Assembly: GCA_945881885.1 (NCBI GenBank)
Contig: CAMCVI010000008.1
Span: 1-64,000, forward strand
Direction of reading: 5' to 3'
DNA length: 64,000 bases
From: Chryseobacterium gleum
GTDB taxonomy: Bacteria; Bacteroidota; Bacteroidia; Flavobacteriales; Flavobacteriaceae
Part shown: in pieces, positions 16,486 through 24,360 of the stretch
Numbering within the stretch: position 1 is the first letter of the stretch
Layout: each line of letters opens with the position of its first letter
Notes under the pieces: model-generated
The model's input: only the letters and a program-made list of their open reading frames with translations
Told to the model about the DNA's origin: nothing
Database searches by the model: none
Program-made: the position numbers and the translations under genes

Positions 16486-17817
16486 TTAGATTTTTAAGGG
16501 GGTTTTGTCTTCTTTGATGTGAAACAAACAATAAAAAGATATAAAAAACAACACCCCTTTTTGTCTCCATAAAAATGACTCTGTCAAAAATAAGCTTATC
16601 ATTAGAATTGCAAAAGAAATATGCATAAAATTTTTATGTTTTATTGCGGTTTTTATGTTTAGAAACAATATTGCAATCAAAAGGGCAAAACCTATACATC
16701 CTAATTCTGCAAAATTTTGTACGTATTGGTTATGAAAATTGAACGATCCGTATCCGGGATAAAGCTCGTATTTTTTCTCTTTTTCAATAAGTTTGGCTTG
16801 AGATGCATTTAAGCCTAATCCTTTCCAAAACACAGGTTCTTCACTAAAAATTTCTAAAAACATTCGAAATTGATACACCCTAAAAGCTGTGCCGGGAAAA
16901 TAATCACCATGTGAAAATTTTTGATTGTTCCATGCTTCATATATGCTTATATAATTTACGCCTTCATCGGCCTCATTATATACGCTATGACTTACGCTGG
17001 TTTTGGTGTTGGATTGAAATTCGACTAAAAATCTATTTTTTATTTTATTAAAACTAAATGCCGCCACTAAAATTAGTATTAAAACAACTAAATTTCTCAA
17101 TCGCATTTTGTTTGAGGATTTTGAAAAATAAAAAAAATGACTCGCCAATAAAAATAAAAATACAATTATTATGTTTTTGGAAGACAATAAAAAAATAAAT
17201 CCAAATAGAATTGATGCGCAAATCACTTCAAATTTCTTTTTAATTTGTAAATTTAAAAAGTAAAAAAAGGCAACAGCCATATAAACTGAAACATGTATTG
17301 CGTTTAGTAATTTTGGCACCAAACCAAAATCATCATCATATTCTCCATGATAGAAAAACGCTCTTTGGTCTCCTGAAATCATATATCTAATCAATGCTCT
17401 TAAAAGAAAAAAACTGGCATAAAACACCATAGCATAACTATAATATTTTATTAATTTATCAACTTGATTTTTATGAAAGGGCCTCATGATTAAAAAGGCG
17501 GCGGGAATTAATAACAAAACAATTTCTCTTGAAATCGCGGGGATGGTAGCTACTTTATCAATTGACCAAAAAAAGGAAATCGCCATCCAAATAAATAATA
17601 TTATTGGAAGTAATAAAGTACTGCTATATGAGATTTTGTCTTTTCTATTAAAAAACAGAACAGAAAAAATGAAAATTGCTGTGGTAATTGAATTTATTGC
17701 CAAAAGTGTTGGCAAAGTAACAAGGAGCAATAAAAAAGGTACAAATGATTTATTTAACTTTTGCTCCTCTAAAATTTCTTGATAAGCATTGGGTAAAAAA
17801 CTGTAAATATTCTTCAT
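16486..17817 (-). CDS. O-antigen ligase/polymerase family membrane protein (first)
   Basis: A 443-residue protein with about ten to twelve hydrophobic helices and one large periplasmic loop (about 255-350) containing KGLGLNASQAK and NFHNQYVQNFAELG. That HNxxxxxxxExG pattern is typical of the Wzy_C/WaaL family. It may polymerise repeat units or ligate glycan to a lipid acceptor. A second Wzy-like protein is encoded at 20870-22102, so the two may divide polymerase and ligase roles. Its start overlaps the upstream glycosyltransferase gene by 68 bp, which is unusually long; no later ATG start is available close by. Confidence 0.82.
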   Translation of the reverse strand: MKNIYSFLPNAYQEILEEQKLNKSFVPFLLLLVTLPTLLAINSITTAIFIFSVLFFNRKDKISYSSTLLLPIILFIWMAISFFWSIDKVATIPAISREIVLLLIPAAFLIMRPFHKNQVDKLIKYYSYAMVFYASFFLLRALIRYMISGDQRAFFYHGEYDDDFGLVPKLLNAIHVSVYMAVAFFYFLNLQIKKKFEVICASILFGFIFLLSSKNIIIVFLFLLASHFFYFSKSSNKMRLRNLVVLILILVAAFSFNKIKNRFLVEFQSNTKTSVSHSVYNEADEGVNYISIYEAWNNQKFSHGDYFPGTAFRVYQFRMFLEIFSEEPVFWKGLGLNASQAKLIEKEKKYELYPGYGSFNFHNQYVQNFAELGCIGFALLIAILFLNIKTAIKHKNFMHISFAILMISLFLTESFLWRQKGVLFFISFYCLFHIKEDKTPLKI

Positions 17818-18865
17818 TTATTTTGTTCCAATTATACTTAGTAGCAATAGCTTCGAAGTTGTTTTTAACAAATTGCAAGTTATCAATTTTTTTTATGGTA
17901 TCAATTATTTTTTTTACCTCATCTGCGGATTTAAAATAATAGGCATTGTTTTCTAACACGCTTTTATTAAAATGATTGTCATGGGCAATTACTAAAGTTT
18001 GAGAACCCATAGCTTCAAGCAAAGAAGGATTTGTGCCTCCAACTGTGTGTCCGTGAAAATATAAATTGGAGAAATACCTTAAATTATCAAGATGATTTTG
18101 GTTGTAAATGGCTCCTAAAAACTGTATTTTTTTACATGTTGAAAATTTATTTTTTAAATATTCACCATATTTGGTTTCGTGATTTCCAATTACTAAAATA
18201 GGTTGTTTGTTTTCACTTGCTTCCACACCTTGCAAAACAATTTCTAAATTGTTTTCTGGTTCAAAACGGGCCATTATCATGTTGAAATGATGTTTTTCAA
18301 CTTTATATATATTTAATATTTCTTCATTTGGCGCATCAAAGTTATTTGCGCCATAAGCAATATATTCGCTTTTTTTATTGTGCGTTTTCAATAAATAATC
18401 TTGAATTCCTAACGAATCTGAAATTAAATAATCGCTTTTTCTAGCTGCCCATTTTTCAGCAACTTTTAATAGTTTTTGAACCGGTTTATTGTATTTGCTT
18501 CGTTTCCATTCTAAACCATCCATATTGGTAATTACGATACTATTTTTTGGGTGAAAGTCATACCAAAAAGCGCTACTTGTATAGCCCAATTGTAAAATGA
18601 TGTTAAAATTTCTTTTTCGAGCATCTAAAATACAATTTAAATCATAAATAAATTGACCCGCTGTTCCAATTTTGTATTCTGGATCGTAACACTTAATTAG
18701 AGTAACCTTTTCAAATGTTGTTTCATCATAAGGGTGATTATGAGGAGTATAAACGGAAACAGAATGACCCGCTTGTGCGGCATGTACAGAGAAAAATTCT
18801 GCAAATTGCTCAAATCCTCCATAATTGTTGGGTATGCCTCGGGTGCCTAATATTCCTATTTTCAT
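17750..18865 (-). CDS. GT4 glycosyltransferase, DUF1972 (rhamnosyltransferase-like)
   Basis: Cytoplasmic retaining glycosyltransferase with the signature N-terminus MKIGILGTRGIPNNYGGFEQ of the DUF1972 group, which includes putative rhamnosyltransferases. The C-terminal donor domain contains GHTVGGTNPSLLEAMGS. This would fit use of the dTDP-rhamnose made by the rfb genes of the same locus. I use ATG 18865 rather than the in-frame ATG seven codons earlier because MKIGILG is the usual start. The last 68 bp overlap the next gene. It is divergent from the oxygenase gene; a TATTTTTG element (complement of 18884-18891) lies 18 bp upstream. Confidence 0.87.
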   Translation of the reverse strand: MKIGILGTRGIPNNYGGFEQFAEFFSVHAAQAGHSVSVYTPHNHPYDETTFEKVTLIKCYDPEYKIGTAGQFIYDLNCILDARKRNFNIILQLGYTSSAFWYDFHPKNSIVITNMDGLEWKRSKYNKPVQKLLKVAEKWAARKSDYLISDSLGIQDYLLKTHNKKSEYIAYGANNFDAPNEEILNIYKVEKHHFNMIMARFEPENNLEIVLQGVEASENKQPILVIGNHETKYGEYLKNKFSTCKKIQFLGAIYNQNHLDNLRYFSNLYFHGHTVGGTNPSLLEAMGSQTLVIAHDNHFNKSVLENNAYYFKSADEVKKIIDTIKKIDNLQFVKNNFEAIATKYNWNKINEEYLQFFTQCLSRNFRGAKVK

Positions 18866-18883
18866 TTTCTTATTATAACGAAA

Positions 18884-18891
18884 CAAAAATA
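18884..18891 (-). promoter_or_regulatory. Promoter of the 18.9-14.1 kb gene block, -7 element
   Basis: The minus strand reads TATTTTTG, matching TANNTTTG. It would drive the GT4, Wzy-like, UXS and sugar-transferase genes as a separate unit. Confidence 0.45.
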
Positions 18892-18967
18892 ATGGAATAA
18901 TATGAATGTTTTGAAATTATTTTGTTTTGTAGGGCAATTTACCTAAAACTTTTACGTTATTATTACT

Positions 18968-18975
18968 TAATTTTG
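18968..18975 (+). promoter_or_regulatory. Promoter of the oxygenase gene, -7 element
   Basis: TAATTTTG, an exact match to TANNTTTG, 21 bp before the ATG at 18997. Confidence 0.5.
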
Positions 18976-18996
18976 CAAATATTAAAAAAGAAAAAA

Positions 18997-19773
18997 ATGA
19001 TTGATTTTGATTTTTTAGAAAAAAACAAAGAATCTTTAAGGATAAAATATTTAGCCGCTCAACCCTTTCCTCATTTAATTATTGATAATTTTTGTGAGGA
19101 AGAAAAACTGTCAAAAGCTTATAATTCAATTCCTGAATTAGAAAACAAAAGTAGAGATTATGCTTTTGCCAACAACAAATTTGAAAAATCTAATTATAAA
19201 GTTTTATCTCCAGAATTAGAAGAGTTGTATTATGATTTGTCTTCTGATAAATTTAATGAATTATTATCTTTTATTACGGCTAAAAAAATATTTGTTGACC
19301 CAAAAAATCATGGTGGCGGACTACACCAAGGAAAGAAAAATAGTTTTTTAGATATGCATTTGGATTTTAATTACCATCCTTTAGAAAAAAATTGGTACCG
19401 AGAATTAAACTTACTTTTATATTTAAATAAAGATTGGAAACCAGAATATAAAGGAAGATTACGAATAAAAGATCTTCGAACAAACGAAGAAAGCGAATTG
19501 GATGTGCCATTTAATAGATTGATAATTCAGCAATGTGCACCATATACTTTACATGGTTACGACATGACTAATTTCCCAGAAGGTAAATTTAGAACATCAA
19601 TTGCTACTTATGCTTACCAAATTCATAACAAAATATTAGAAACGCCTCGAACTACCGACTGGTTTCCTAAAGATGACGCCTCATTTATGAAAAAAATATT
19701 AGCCAAAAACTTTAATTTTCTGGTGCAAACCAAAAACAAGTTTTTTGGAAGTGGTACGGCTAAAAATCAGTAA
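18997..19773 (+). CDS. 2-oxoglutarate/Fe(II)-dependent oxygenase, prolyl-hydroxylase type
   Basis: The 258-residue protein fits the double-stranded beta-helix oxygenases that use Fe(II), 2-oxoglutarate and O2. Candidate iron ligands are H121 and D123 (MHLDFNYHP) and H186 (LHGYDM); R199 (KFRTSIATY) would bind 2-oxoglutarate. It is the only rightward gene inside a leftward polysaccharide locus and overlaps the convergent GT4 gene by 14 bp. Similar proteins occur in glycan loci and may hydroxylate sugars or attached groups, but the substrate here is unknown. I start at MIDFDFLEKN; the 25 residues before it in the same frame look like non-coding DNA. Confidence 0.78.
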   Translation: MIDFDFLEKNKESLRIKYLAAQPFPHLIIDNFCEEEKLSKAYNSIPELENKSRDYAFANNKFEKSNYKVLSPELEELYYDLSSDKFNELLSFITAKKIFVDPKNHGGGLHQGKKNSFLDMHLDFNYHPLEKNWYRELNLLLYLNKDWKPEYKGRLRIKDLRTNEESELDVPFNRLIIQQCAPYTLHGYDMTNFPEGKFRTSIATYAYQIHNKILETPRTTDWFPKDDASFMKKILAKNFNFLVQTKNKFFGSGTAKNQ

Positions 19774-20869
19774 TGAGTTTTTTTACTGTTTCTGCAGATT
19801 TTTCCCAACTGTAATTTTCTTTTATTTGATTTGAAATTTCACTAAATTCTTGTGTGAAATCAGCATCTAAAATAGATTTAAGTTTTTCATTAAATTCTAT
19901 TTGATTATTTGGATCAAATTCAAATTTTTTCTGGAAAGTAAAATCCAACATTGCTGTTTGATTAGAACAAATTGTTGGAATTCCTGAGGCTATTGCTTCT
20001 AATGGCGGAATACCAAAACCCTCTGCAAATGATGGGTAAACAGACGCACTTGCTCCTCTTAGAAGTAGCAGCATGGTTTTAAAATCTGCTTTGTCCATTC
20101 TAATAATTTTATTTTTAATTTTTGAATCTAGTTTGTTATAAATATCAAAATATTCTTGATTATTTGATGTAGTATCACCAATAAATAATAATTGATAATT
20201 ATCGTATAACTTTAAATCTATAAAGGATTTTAATATTAATTGGTGATTTTTTCTCGGCTCCCATCTGCTTATAAAAATAATATAATTTGAAAGTTTATAT
20301 TTCTCTAAAACAATTTTTTGAACTTCATTTTTGTCATAAGGTTCAAAAAACACTTTATCAACTGCATTTGGCGTGATGTGATAATTATAAATGTTAAAAT
20401 GTTGGGCTATTTGATTTTTCGAATATTCTGAAACTGTAAGTCTTATTTTTGCAGATTTTGCGCCTATTTTATAAAGAAACGTGTTTTTAATTCTGCTTAA
20501 AAAAGAAAAATATTTTGGATAATCGATAAACAACACATCGTGAGTTGTTACAATGTATTTGCAAAATTTTATTGGTGGAACAATGTATTGGAAATGCGCA
20601 AAATCAATTTTTTTTTTTATAATCAAATAAGGAATGTTAAGCAATAATCTTAAAAATTTATTTTTGAAAGTATATTTTAAAAACTTAATGTTTTTTTTGG
20701 CGCCAAAAACTGATTCTAAGTTCTCAATATCATTTGCGGCAAAATAAAATAGGATGTTTTCATCTTTTGCAAGCTCTTGATATAAACCTTGTATGTAAGT
20801 TCTTGTGCCTTGAAAACCGTTATCAAAAACGTGGCAATCAACAAAAATTTTTATTTTACTATTGTCCAA
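19760..20869 (-). CDS. GT4 glycosyltransferase
   Basis: A 369-residue cytoplasmic glycosyltransferase of the GT-B fold. The C-terminal half carries the GT4 donor-binding pattern: FISRWEPRKNHQLILKSF, then ASVYPSFAEGFGIPPLEAIASGIPTICSN with the E(x7)E residues. The N-terminal acceptor domain is variable (FVDCHVFDNGFQGTRTYIQGL). Donor and acceptor are unknown. It starts immediately after the Wzy-like gene ends, with no spacer, so they are co-transcribed with the flippase. By eye it is much more AT-rich than the housekeeping genes, which suggests that this part of the locus was acquired. Confidence 0.88.
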   Translation of the reverse strand: MDNSKIKIFVDCHVFDNGFQGTRTYIQGLYQELAKDENILFYFAANDIENLESVFGAKKNIKFLKYTFKNKFLRLLLNIPYLIIKKKIDFAHFQYIVPPIKFCKYIVTTHDVLFIDYPKYFSFLSRIKNTFLYKIGAKSAKIRLTVSEYSKNQIAQHFNIYNYHITPNAVDKVFFEPYDKNEVQKIVLEKYKLSNYIIFISRWEPRKNHQLILKSFIDLKLYDNYQLLFIGDTTSNNQEYFDIYNKLDSKIKNKIIRMDKADFKTMLLLLRGASASVYPSFAEGFGIPPLEAIASGIPTICSNQTAMLDFTFQKKFEFDPNNQIEFNEKLKSILDADFTQEFSEISNQIKENYSWEKSAETVKKLITDF

Positions 20870-22102
20870 TTATATATATTTTTTGTGTAAATATTCTCTG
20901 TAACCTAATAACAATCCAATTAAGATTGATTTACTGTCTAATTTTAGATAAAAACCCATAAATACCCAGCTTGAAATTATTAGGAAAATTCCAGAGCCTA
21001 GGAGCAACTTATTTAGGTTGGTTACCTGAATATTGTTTGAAACGATTTTTCTCGATATGTAAAATACAGATAGCAAATATAATGCAATTCCTAATAAACC
21101 TGATTTTAATAACACTGTTGAAAAAGCATTATGAAGATAAGGAAAATTACGCACTTTTGTTCCGTCATTTGTTGCCATTACTCTTCCAATGTCTACTGTA
21201 GAACCAATACCTTTGCCAGAAATAACAGCTTGTGTTCCTCCATAAAATACTTGGTTAACTGTTTTAATATTTTCAAACGATCTGAAATTGTCATTAAAAT
21301 CTTTCCAATCTTCTTGATTTATTTTTGTTTTAAAGGCTTCAATGGGTATTATTTTAACTTTATATAAAAATTCTTCTGTGAAAGTTCCTTTTCTTTTTGG
21401 GTTGGAGTTATAAATTAATGCGTAACTAAATAAAGTTAGTAAAATGGTAAAACTAATAACTTTAATAGACCTAACATTTAAATTGAAAAACCCTTTAACT
21501 GCTAAAATTAAAATTAGCAATTGAATAAAATTTGTTCTGGATAAGTAGCAGAAAATGGATGTGGCTACAATTCCTAAATAAAGTAACCTCTTTTTTTTAG
21601 AAATAGTAATATTAAATTTTGAGGCAAACAAAATCAATACAAAAACATATGGTTCAAAGTCATTAAAATAACCAGCATAATGCCTAATTTCTGAAACAGA
21701 TAAAGTTTTATATGCTAAGATTGAATATAAAATTATTACTAAGTGAATTACCGAAAAGAAAATACCACAATTAACAATATAATTTAACGCATTACCTGCA
21801 TATTTTTTTGCAAAATTATACCCAATAAGTAAACCTAAAATAGGTTTTAGCAAATACGTAATGTCTCTTATTTTATTGAAAATAGAATAATCATAAAAAA
21901 ATAACTCTGTAAAAAAACTTATTAATAATATGGTTAAATAACAACAAATAATATAAATAAAATTCTTTGAAAAATTAGTTCTTAAGCTAATTAAAGCAAC
22001 TACTGACCAAACCAAAAAAGTAAGCTCGTAATTATTAAATAACAATACTGCTAAACATAATATATATAAAAAAATGAAAAAATATTGTCTCGAGATTATC
22101 AT
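20870..22102 (-). CDS. Wzy/O-antigen ligase-like membrane protein (second)
   Basis: A 410-residue polytopic protein with about eleven hydrophobic segments and a large hydrophilic loop at about 255-320 containing YGGTQAVISGKGIGSTVD and NFPYLHNAFSTVLLKSGLLG. The H-N pair in that loop followed by a helix is the arrangement seen in Wzy and WaaL proteins. It shares an ATGA overlap with the flippase gene and abuts the GT4 gene, so the three form one unit. That pairing with Wzx makes it the better candidate for the repeat-unit polymerase. Sequence similarity to the first Wzy-like protein is weak. Confidence 0.78.
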   Translation of the reverse strand: MIISRQYFFIFLYILCLAVLLFNNYELTFLVWSVVALISLRTNFSKNFIYIICCYLTILLISFFTELFFYDYSIFNKIRDITYLLKPILGLLIGYNFAKKYAGNALNYIVNCGIFFSVIHLVIILYSILAYKTLSVSEIRHYAGYFNDFEPYVFVLILFASKFNITISKKKRLLYLGIVATSIFCYLSRTNFIQLLILILAVKGFFNLNVRSIKVISFTILLTLFSYALIYNSNPKRKGTFTEEFLYKVKIIPIEAFKTKINQEDWKDFNDNFRSFENIKTVNQVFYGGTQAVISGKGIGSTVDIGRVMATNDGTKVRNFPYLHNAFSTVLLKSGLLGIALYLLSVFYISRKIVSNNIQVTNLNKLLLGSGIFLIISSWVFMGFYLKLDSKSILIGLLLGYREYLHKKYI

Positions 22103-23325
22103 GTTTTATTTTTTTTAAATAAAATAGAATTTTTAAAATATAAAAATATAAAAAAAAGTTCTGCTAAAATTATAGATATTATTACTCCATTTAATTTCAA
22201 AATTGGCGCTAAAATAAGCAGCGCTATTATATTTGCTGCTGTAACAAATATTGTAATTCTTATGTAGTTTTTGTTATTACTATTTATAAGCATTGTTTGC
22301 TCTAGTGCTAATGAAAAAACCATTAATAGTGGCAGAATTAATGAAAAACGAAACAAACTATTAATATCAATTGAAACATTAAAAAAGGTAATAACATGAG
22401 TTGAGAACACAAATAACAACAAACTAAAAATTACTACAAAGATTGACAAAATCGTCACATATTTTTTCCAAAAAATTAAAGCGTCACTTTTAGCTTGCTT
22501 AATTTTATAACACAATCTAGGGAAAAAATATTTCAAATAAACTTGATTAAACGTTCTAAATAATGAAATAATTTGTTCTATTACTTTATACTGGCCAGCA
22601 ACTGAGAATCCTAATAAATAACTAACTATAAAAAGAGGTGATAATTGTCTTAATGATAAAAACAGTTGTGATACACAAAATAAAAAATCTGATTTTAATA
22701 TTTTTTTAATTTCTATAAAATTTGGACGATGAAAATTAAAATTATATTTATTTTGAATAATAAATAATCCTAAAAAATTAATAAGTAACGAACTTAAACC
22801 TAAATAAAAATTGACATAAATATAATCTTCATTGTTTTTAACTAAAATAAAAACAAGAAATACATAAAATAATTTTGATAATATATTTATTAAACTTGCG
22901 GTTTTAAAATCTTCCAACCCTTGTAAAAACCATTGTGGATTTAAAACTTGAGCAAGTACTATACTAAAACTAAATAAAAAAAGGGGTTTTTCTTTGCTTA
23001 AAAGTGGTATGCTATTAACCAATATGAGAAGTGTGAAGAAAGCAATACAAACTAATACGGTTTTAGTGTAAATAACAGTAAAAAGCTTTTGTTCTATGGT
23101 TCTTATTTCGTCTCTGTTTTCAGAAATCATTTTTGTTCCTTTAATATCAAAAGCATAATCTACAATTAATATTAAAAACAATGATAGTCCAAAAGACAAG
23201 CCAATTTTTCCGAAATTAGCAATGCCACATACCGAAATAATATATGGAACAATTAGTAAGGGACTTAATAAATTAAATGCCTGACCAACTCCATAAACAA
23301 TAAAATTTTTACTAATTTTATTCAT
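22099..23325 (-). CDS. Polysaccharide flippase (Wzx, MATE/MOP superfamily)
   Basis: A 408-residue membrane protein with about twelve predicted helices. The start KNFIVYGVGQAFNLLSPLLIVPYIISVCG is typical of Wzx/RfbX O-unit flippases, which move lipid-linked repeat units across the inner membrane. It overlaps the downstream Wzy-like gene by 4 bp (ATGA). Its ATG lies only 19 bp downstream of a 16-bp perfect terminator hairpin, and no TANNTTTG element fits in that gap. Its expression may therefore depend on read-through (see findings). The coding region is very AT-rich by eye. Confidence 0.88.
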   Translation of the reverse strand: MNKISKNFIVYGVGQAFNLLSPLLIVPYIISVCGIANFGKIGLSFGLSLFLILIVDYAFDIKGTKMISENRDEIRTIEQKLFTVIYTKTVLVCIAFFTLLILVNSIPLLSKEKPLFLFSFSIVLAQVLNPQWFLQGLEDFKTASLINILSKLFYVFLVFILVKNNEDYIYVNFYLGLSSLLINFLGLFIIQNKYNFNFHRPNFIEIKKILKSDFLFCVSQLFLSLRQLSPLFIVSYLLGFSVAGQYKVIEQIISLFRTFNQVYLKYFFPRLCYKIKQAKSDALIFWKKYVTILSIFVVIFSLLLFVFSTHVITFFNVSIDINSLFRFSLILPLLMVFSLALEQTMLINSNNKNYIRITIFVTAANIIALLILAPILKLNGVIISIILAELFFIFLYFKNSILFKKNKT

Positions 23326-23344
23326 TAATATCTTTGAATTATCA

Positions 23345-23386
23345 TAAAAAACAAATACCTCATTATGTTTAATGAGGTATTTGTTT
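23345..23386 (-). terminator. Strong hairpin between the lipoprotein gene and wzx
   Basis: A perfect 16-bp stem (23349-23364 / 23371-23386; core AATACCTCATT / AATGAGGTATT) with a 6-nt loop, followed on the minus strand by TTTTTT. It is the strongest terminator in the window and sits inside the polysaccharide locus. Confidence 0.85.
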
Positions 23387-23391
23387 ATATA

Positions 23392-23517
23392 TTATAAATT
23401 TTTATTTAAACATTTTTTGTAATTTGTATTTTCAATCGTAATATTTATTTCTTTACTCGAGTTGCACCCAACAAAAAAACTGAATAAAATTGTAATAATT
23501 ATTATTTTATTTTTCAT
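23392..23517 (-). CDS. 41-residue lipoprotein
   Basis: On the minus strand, ATG at 23517 opens a 41-codon frame starting MKNKIIIITILFSFFVGCNS and ending in TAA. The first 18 residues are a textbook lipoprotein signal, with basic Lys residues, a hydrophobic stretch and lipobox FVGC. The mature peptide would be only 24 residues (rich in Asn, Lys and Thr, with one more Cys). The frame begins 30 bp after the FkbM stop codon and ends just before a strong terminator, as expected for the last gene of an operon. No family was recognised. A small entry/exclusion-type or peptide role is possible but unproven. Confidence 0.55.
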   Translation of the reverse strand: MKNKIIIITILFSFFVGCNSSKEINITIENTNYKKCLNKNL

Positions 23518-23547
23518 GTTTGAAGGGTTTTACAAAGTTAAATTAAT

Positions 23548-24360
23548 TTATATCCAAAAATGAATCATAACTGGCTTAGGTTCTTCGCCATGAATTCCCT
23601 TAATAAAATAATTATATTCCGGAACATAGCTTTTTATTAAATTAATGATGTCTACTGGATTATTTTCTTTATGATAAGTAGTTATGGCTATTTTTGGTTT
23701 GTTTTTTTTAATAATATTTTCCGCTCCTAATAGCATTTCTTGTTCAAATCCTTCAATATCTGCTTTTATAAATGTTATTTTTTTATCGGTTAATAAAGTA
23801 TCGATTTTTCTTAATTGAATTATAGTTTCTCCGTTTTTCTCATTAGAAATTTGTCCGGCTAAAGAATCTTCATTAAAATAAACTTCCTCGTCAATAGCAC
23901 CTGCCGCGTTATTAAAAATTGTTATTTTATTTTCGTATTCAGAAAATGTTTTTTTTAATGCTTCGCAAAACACGCTACTTGGCTCTACCATATAAATATG
24001 TTCGCATTTATCAATAACAACTAAAGGAAACAATCCTTCTGCTGTTCCGATATCTAAAATTATATCTCCATCTTCAACTTCTGTGTGTTTATACCTATAG
24101 TAATGCCAGTCTTCATTATCAAAAGTTTCTGCAGTAACTTGATTAATTCCTTCAACAGAAAACTTACTTGGCCAAAATAACTTTTTCGATATATTGTTAA
24201 ACGTAATTTCGAAAAAATTATTGTTCAATAAAATTTTCTTTATATATCTTTTTGCGACTTTATCAACTTTAGGTTTTAGTAAATATTTAAATAATTCAAC
24301 AAATATTATGTTGTTTTTGGTGTAAAAAAGCCAGTAAAATAATATTCTTAATCTTCTCAT
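23548..24360 (-). CDS. FkbM-family methyltransferase
   Basis: SAM-dependent methyltransferase of 270 residues. Motif I is DIILDIGTAEGLFPL, and the FkbM-typical end of the fold appears as ITFIKADIEGFEQEMLLGAENII. Family members O-methylate sugars of surface glycans or macrolides, and the location in a polysaccharide locus fits sugar methylation. I start at MRRLRILFYW (24360) because its ATG overlaps the rfbD stop codon as ATGA; the longer frame from 24396 would overlap rfbD by 40 bp. The N-terminal 90 residues are hydrophobic and basic, which may allow membrane association. Confidence 0.85.
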   Translation of the reverse strand: MRRLRILFYWLFYTKNNIIFVELFKYLLKPKVDKVAKRYIKKILLNNNFFEITFNNISKKLFWPSKFSVEGINQVTAETFDNEDWHYYRYKHTEVEDGDIILDIGTAEGLFPLVVIDKCEHIYMVEPSSVFCEALKKTFSEYENKITIFNNAAGAIDEEVYFNEDSLAGQISNEKNGETIIQLRKIDTLLTDKKITFIKADIEGFEQEMLLGAENIIKKNKPKIAITTYHKENNPVDIINLIKSYVPEYNYFIKGIHGEEPKPVMIHFWI

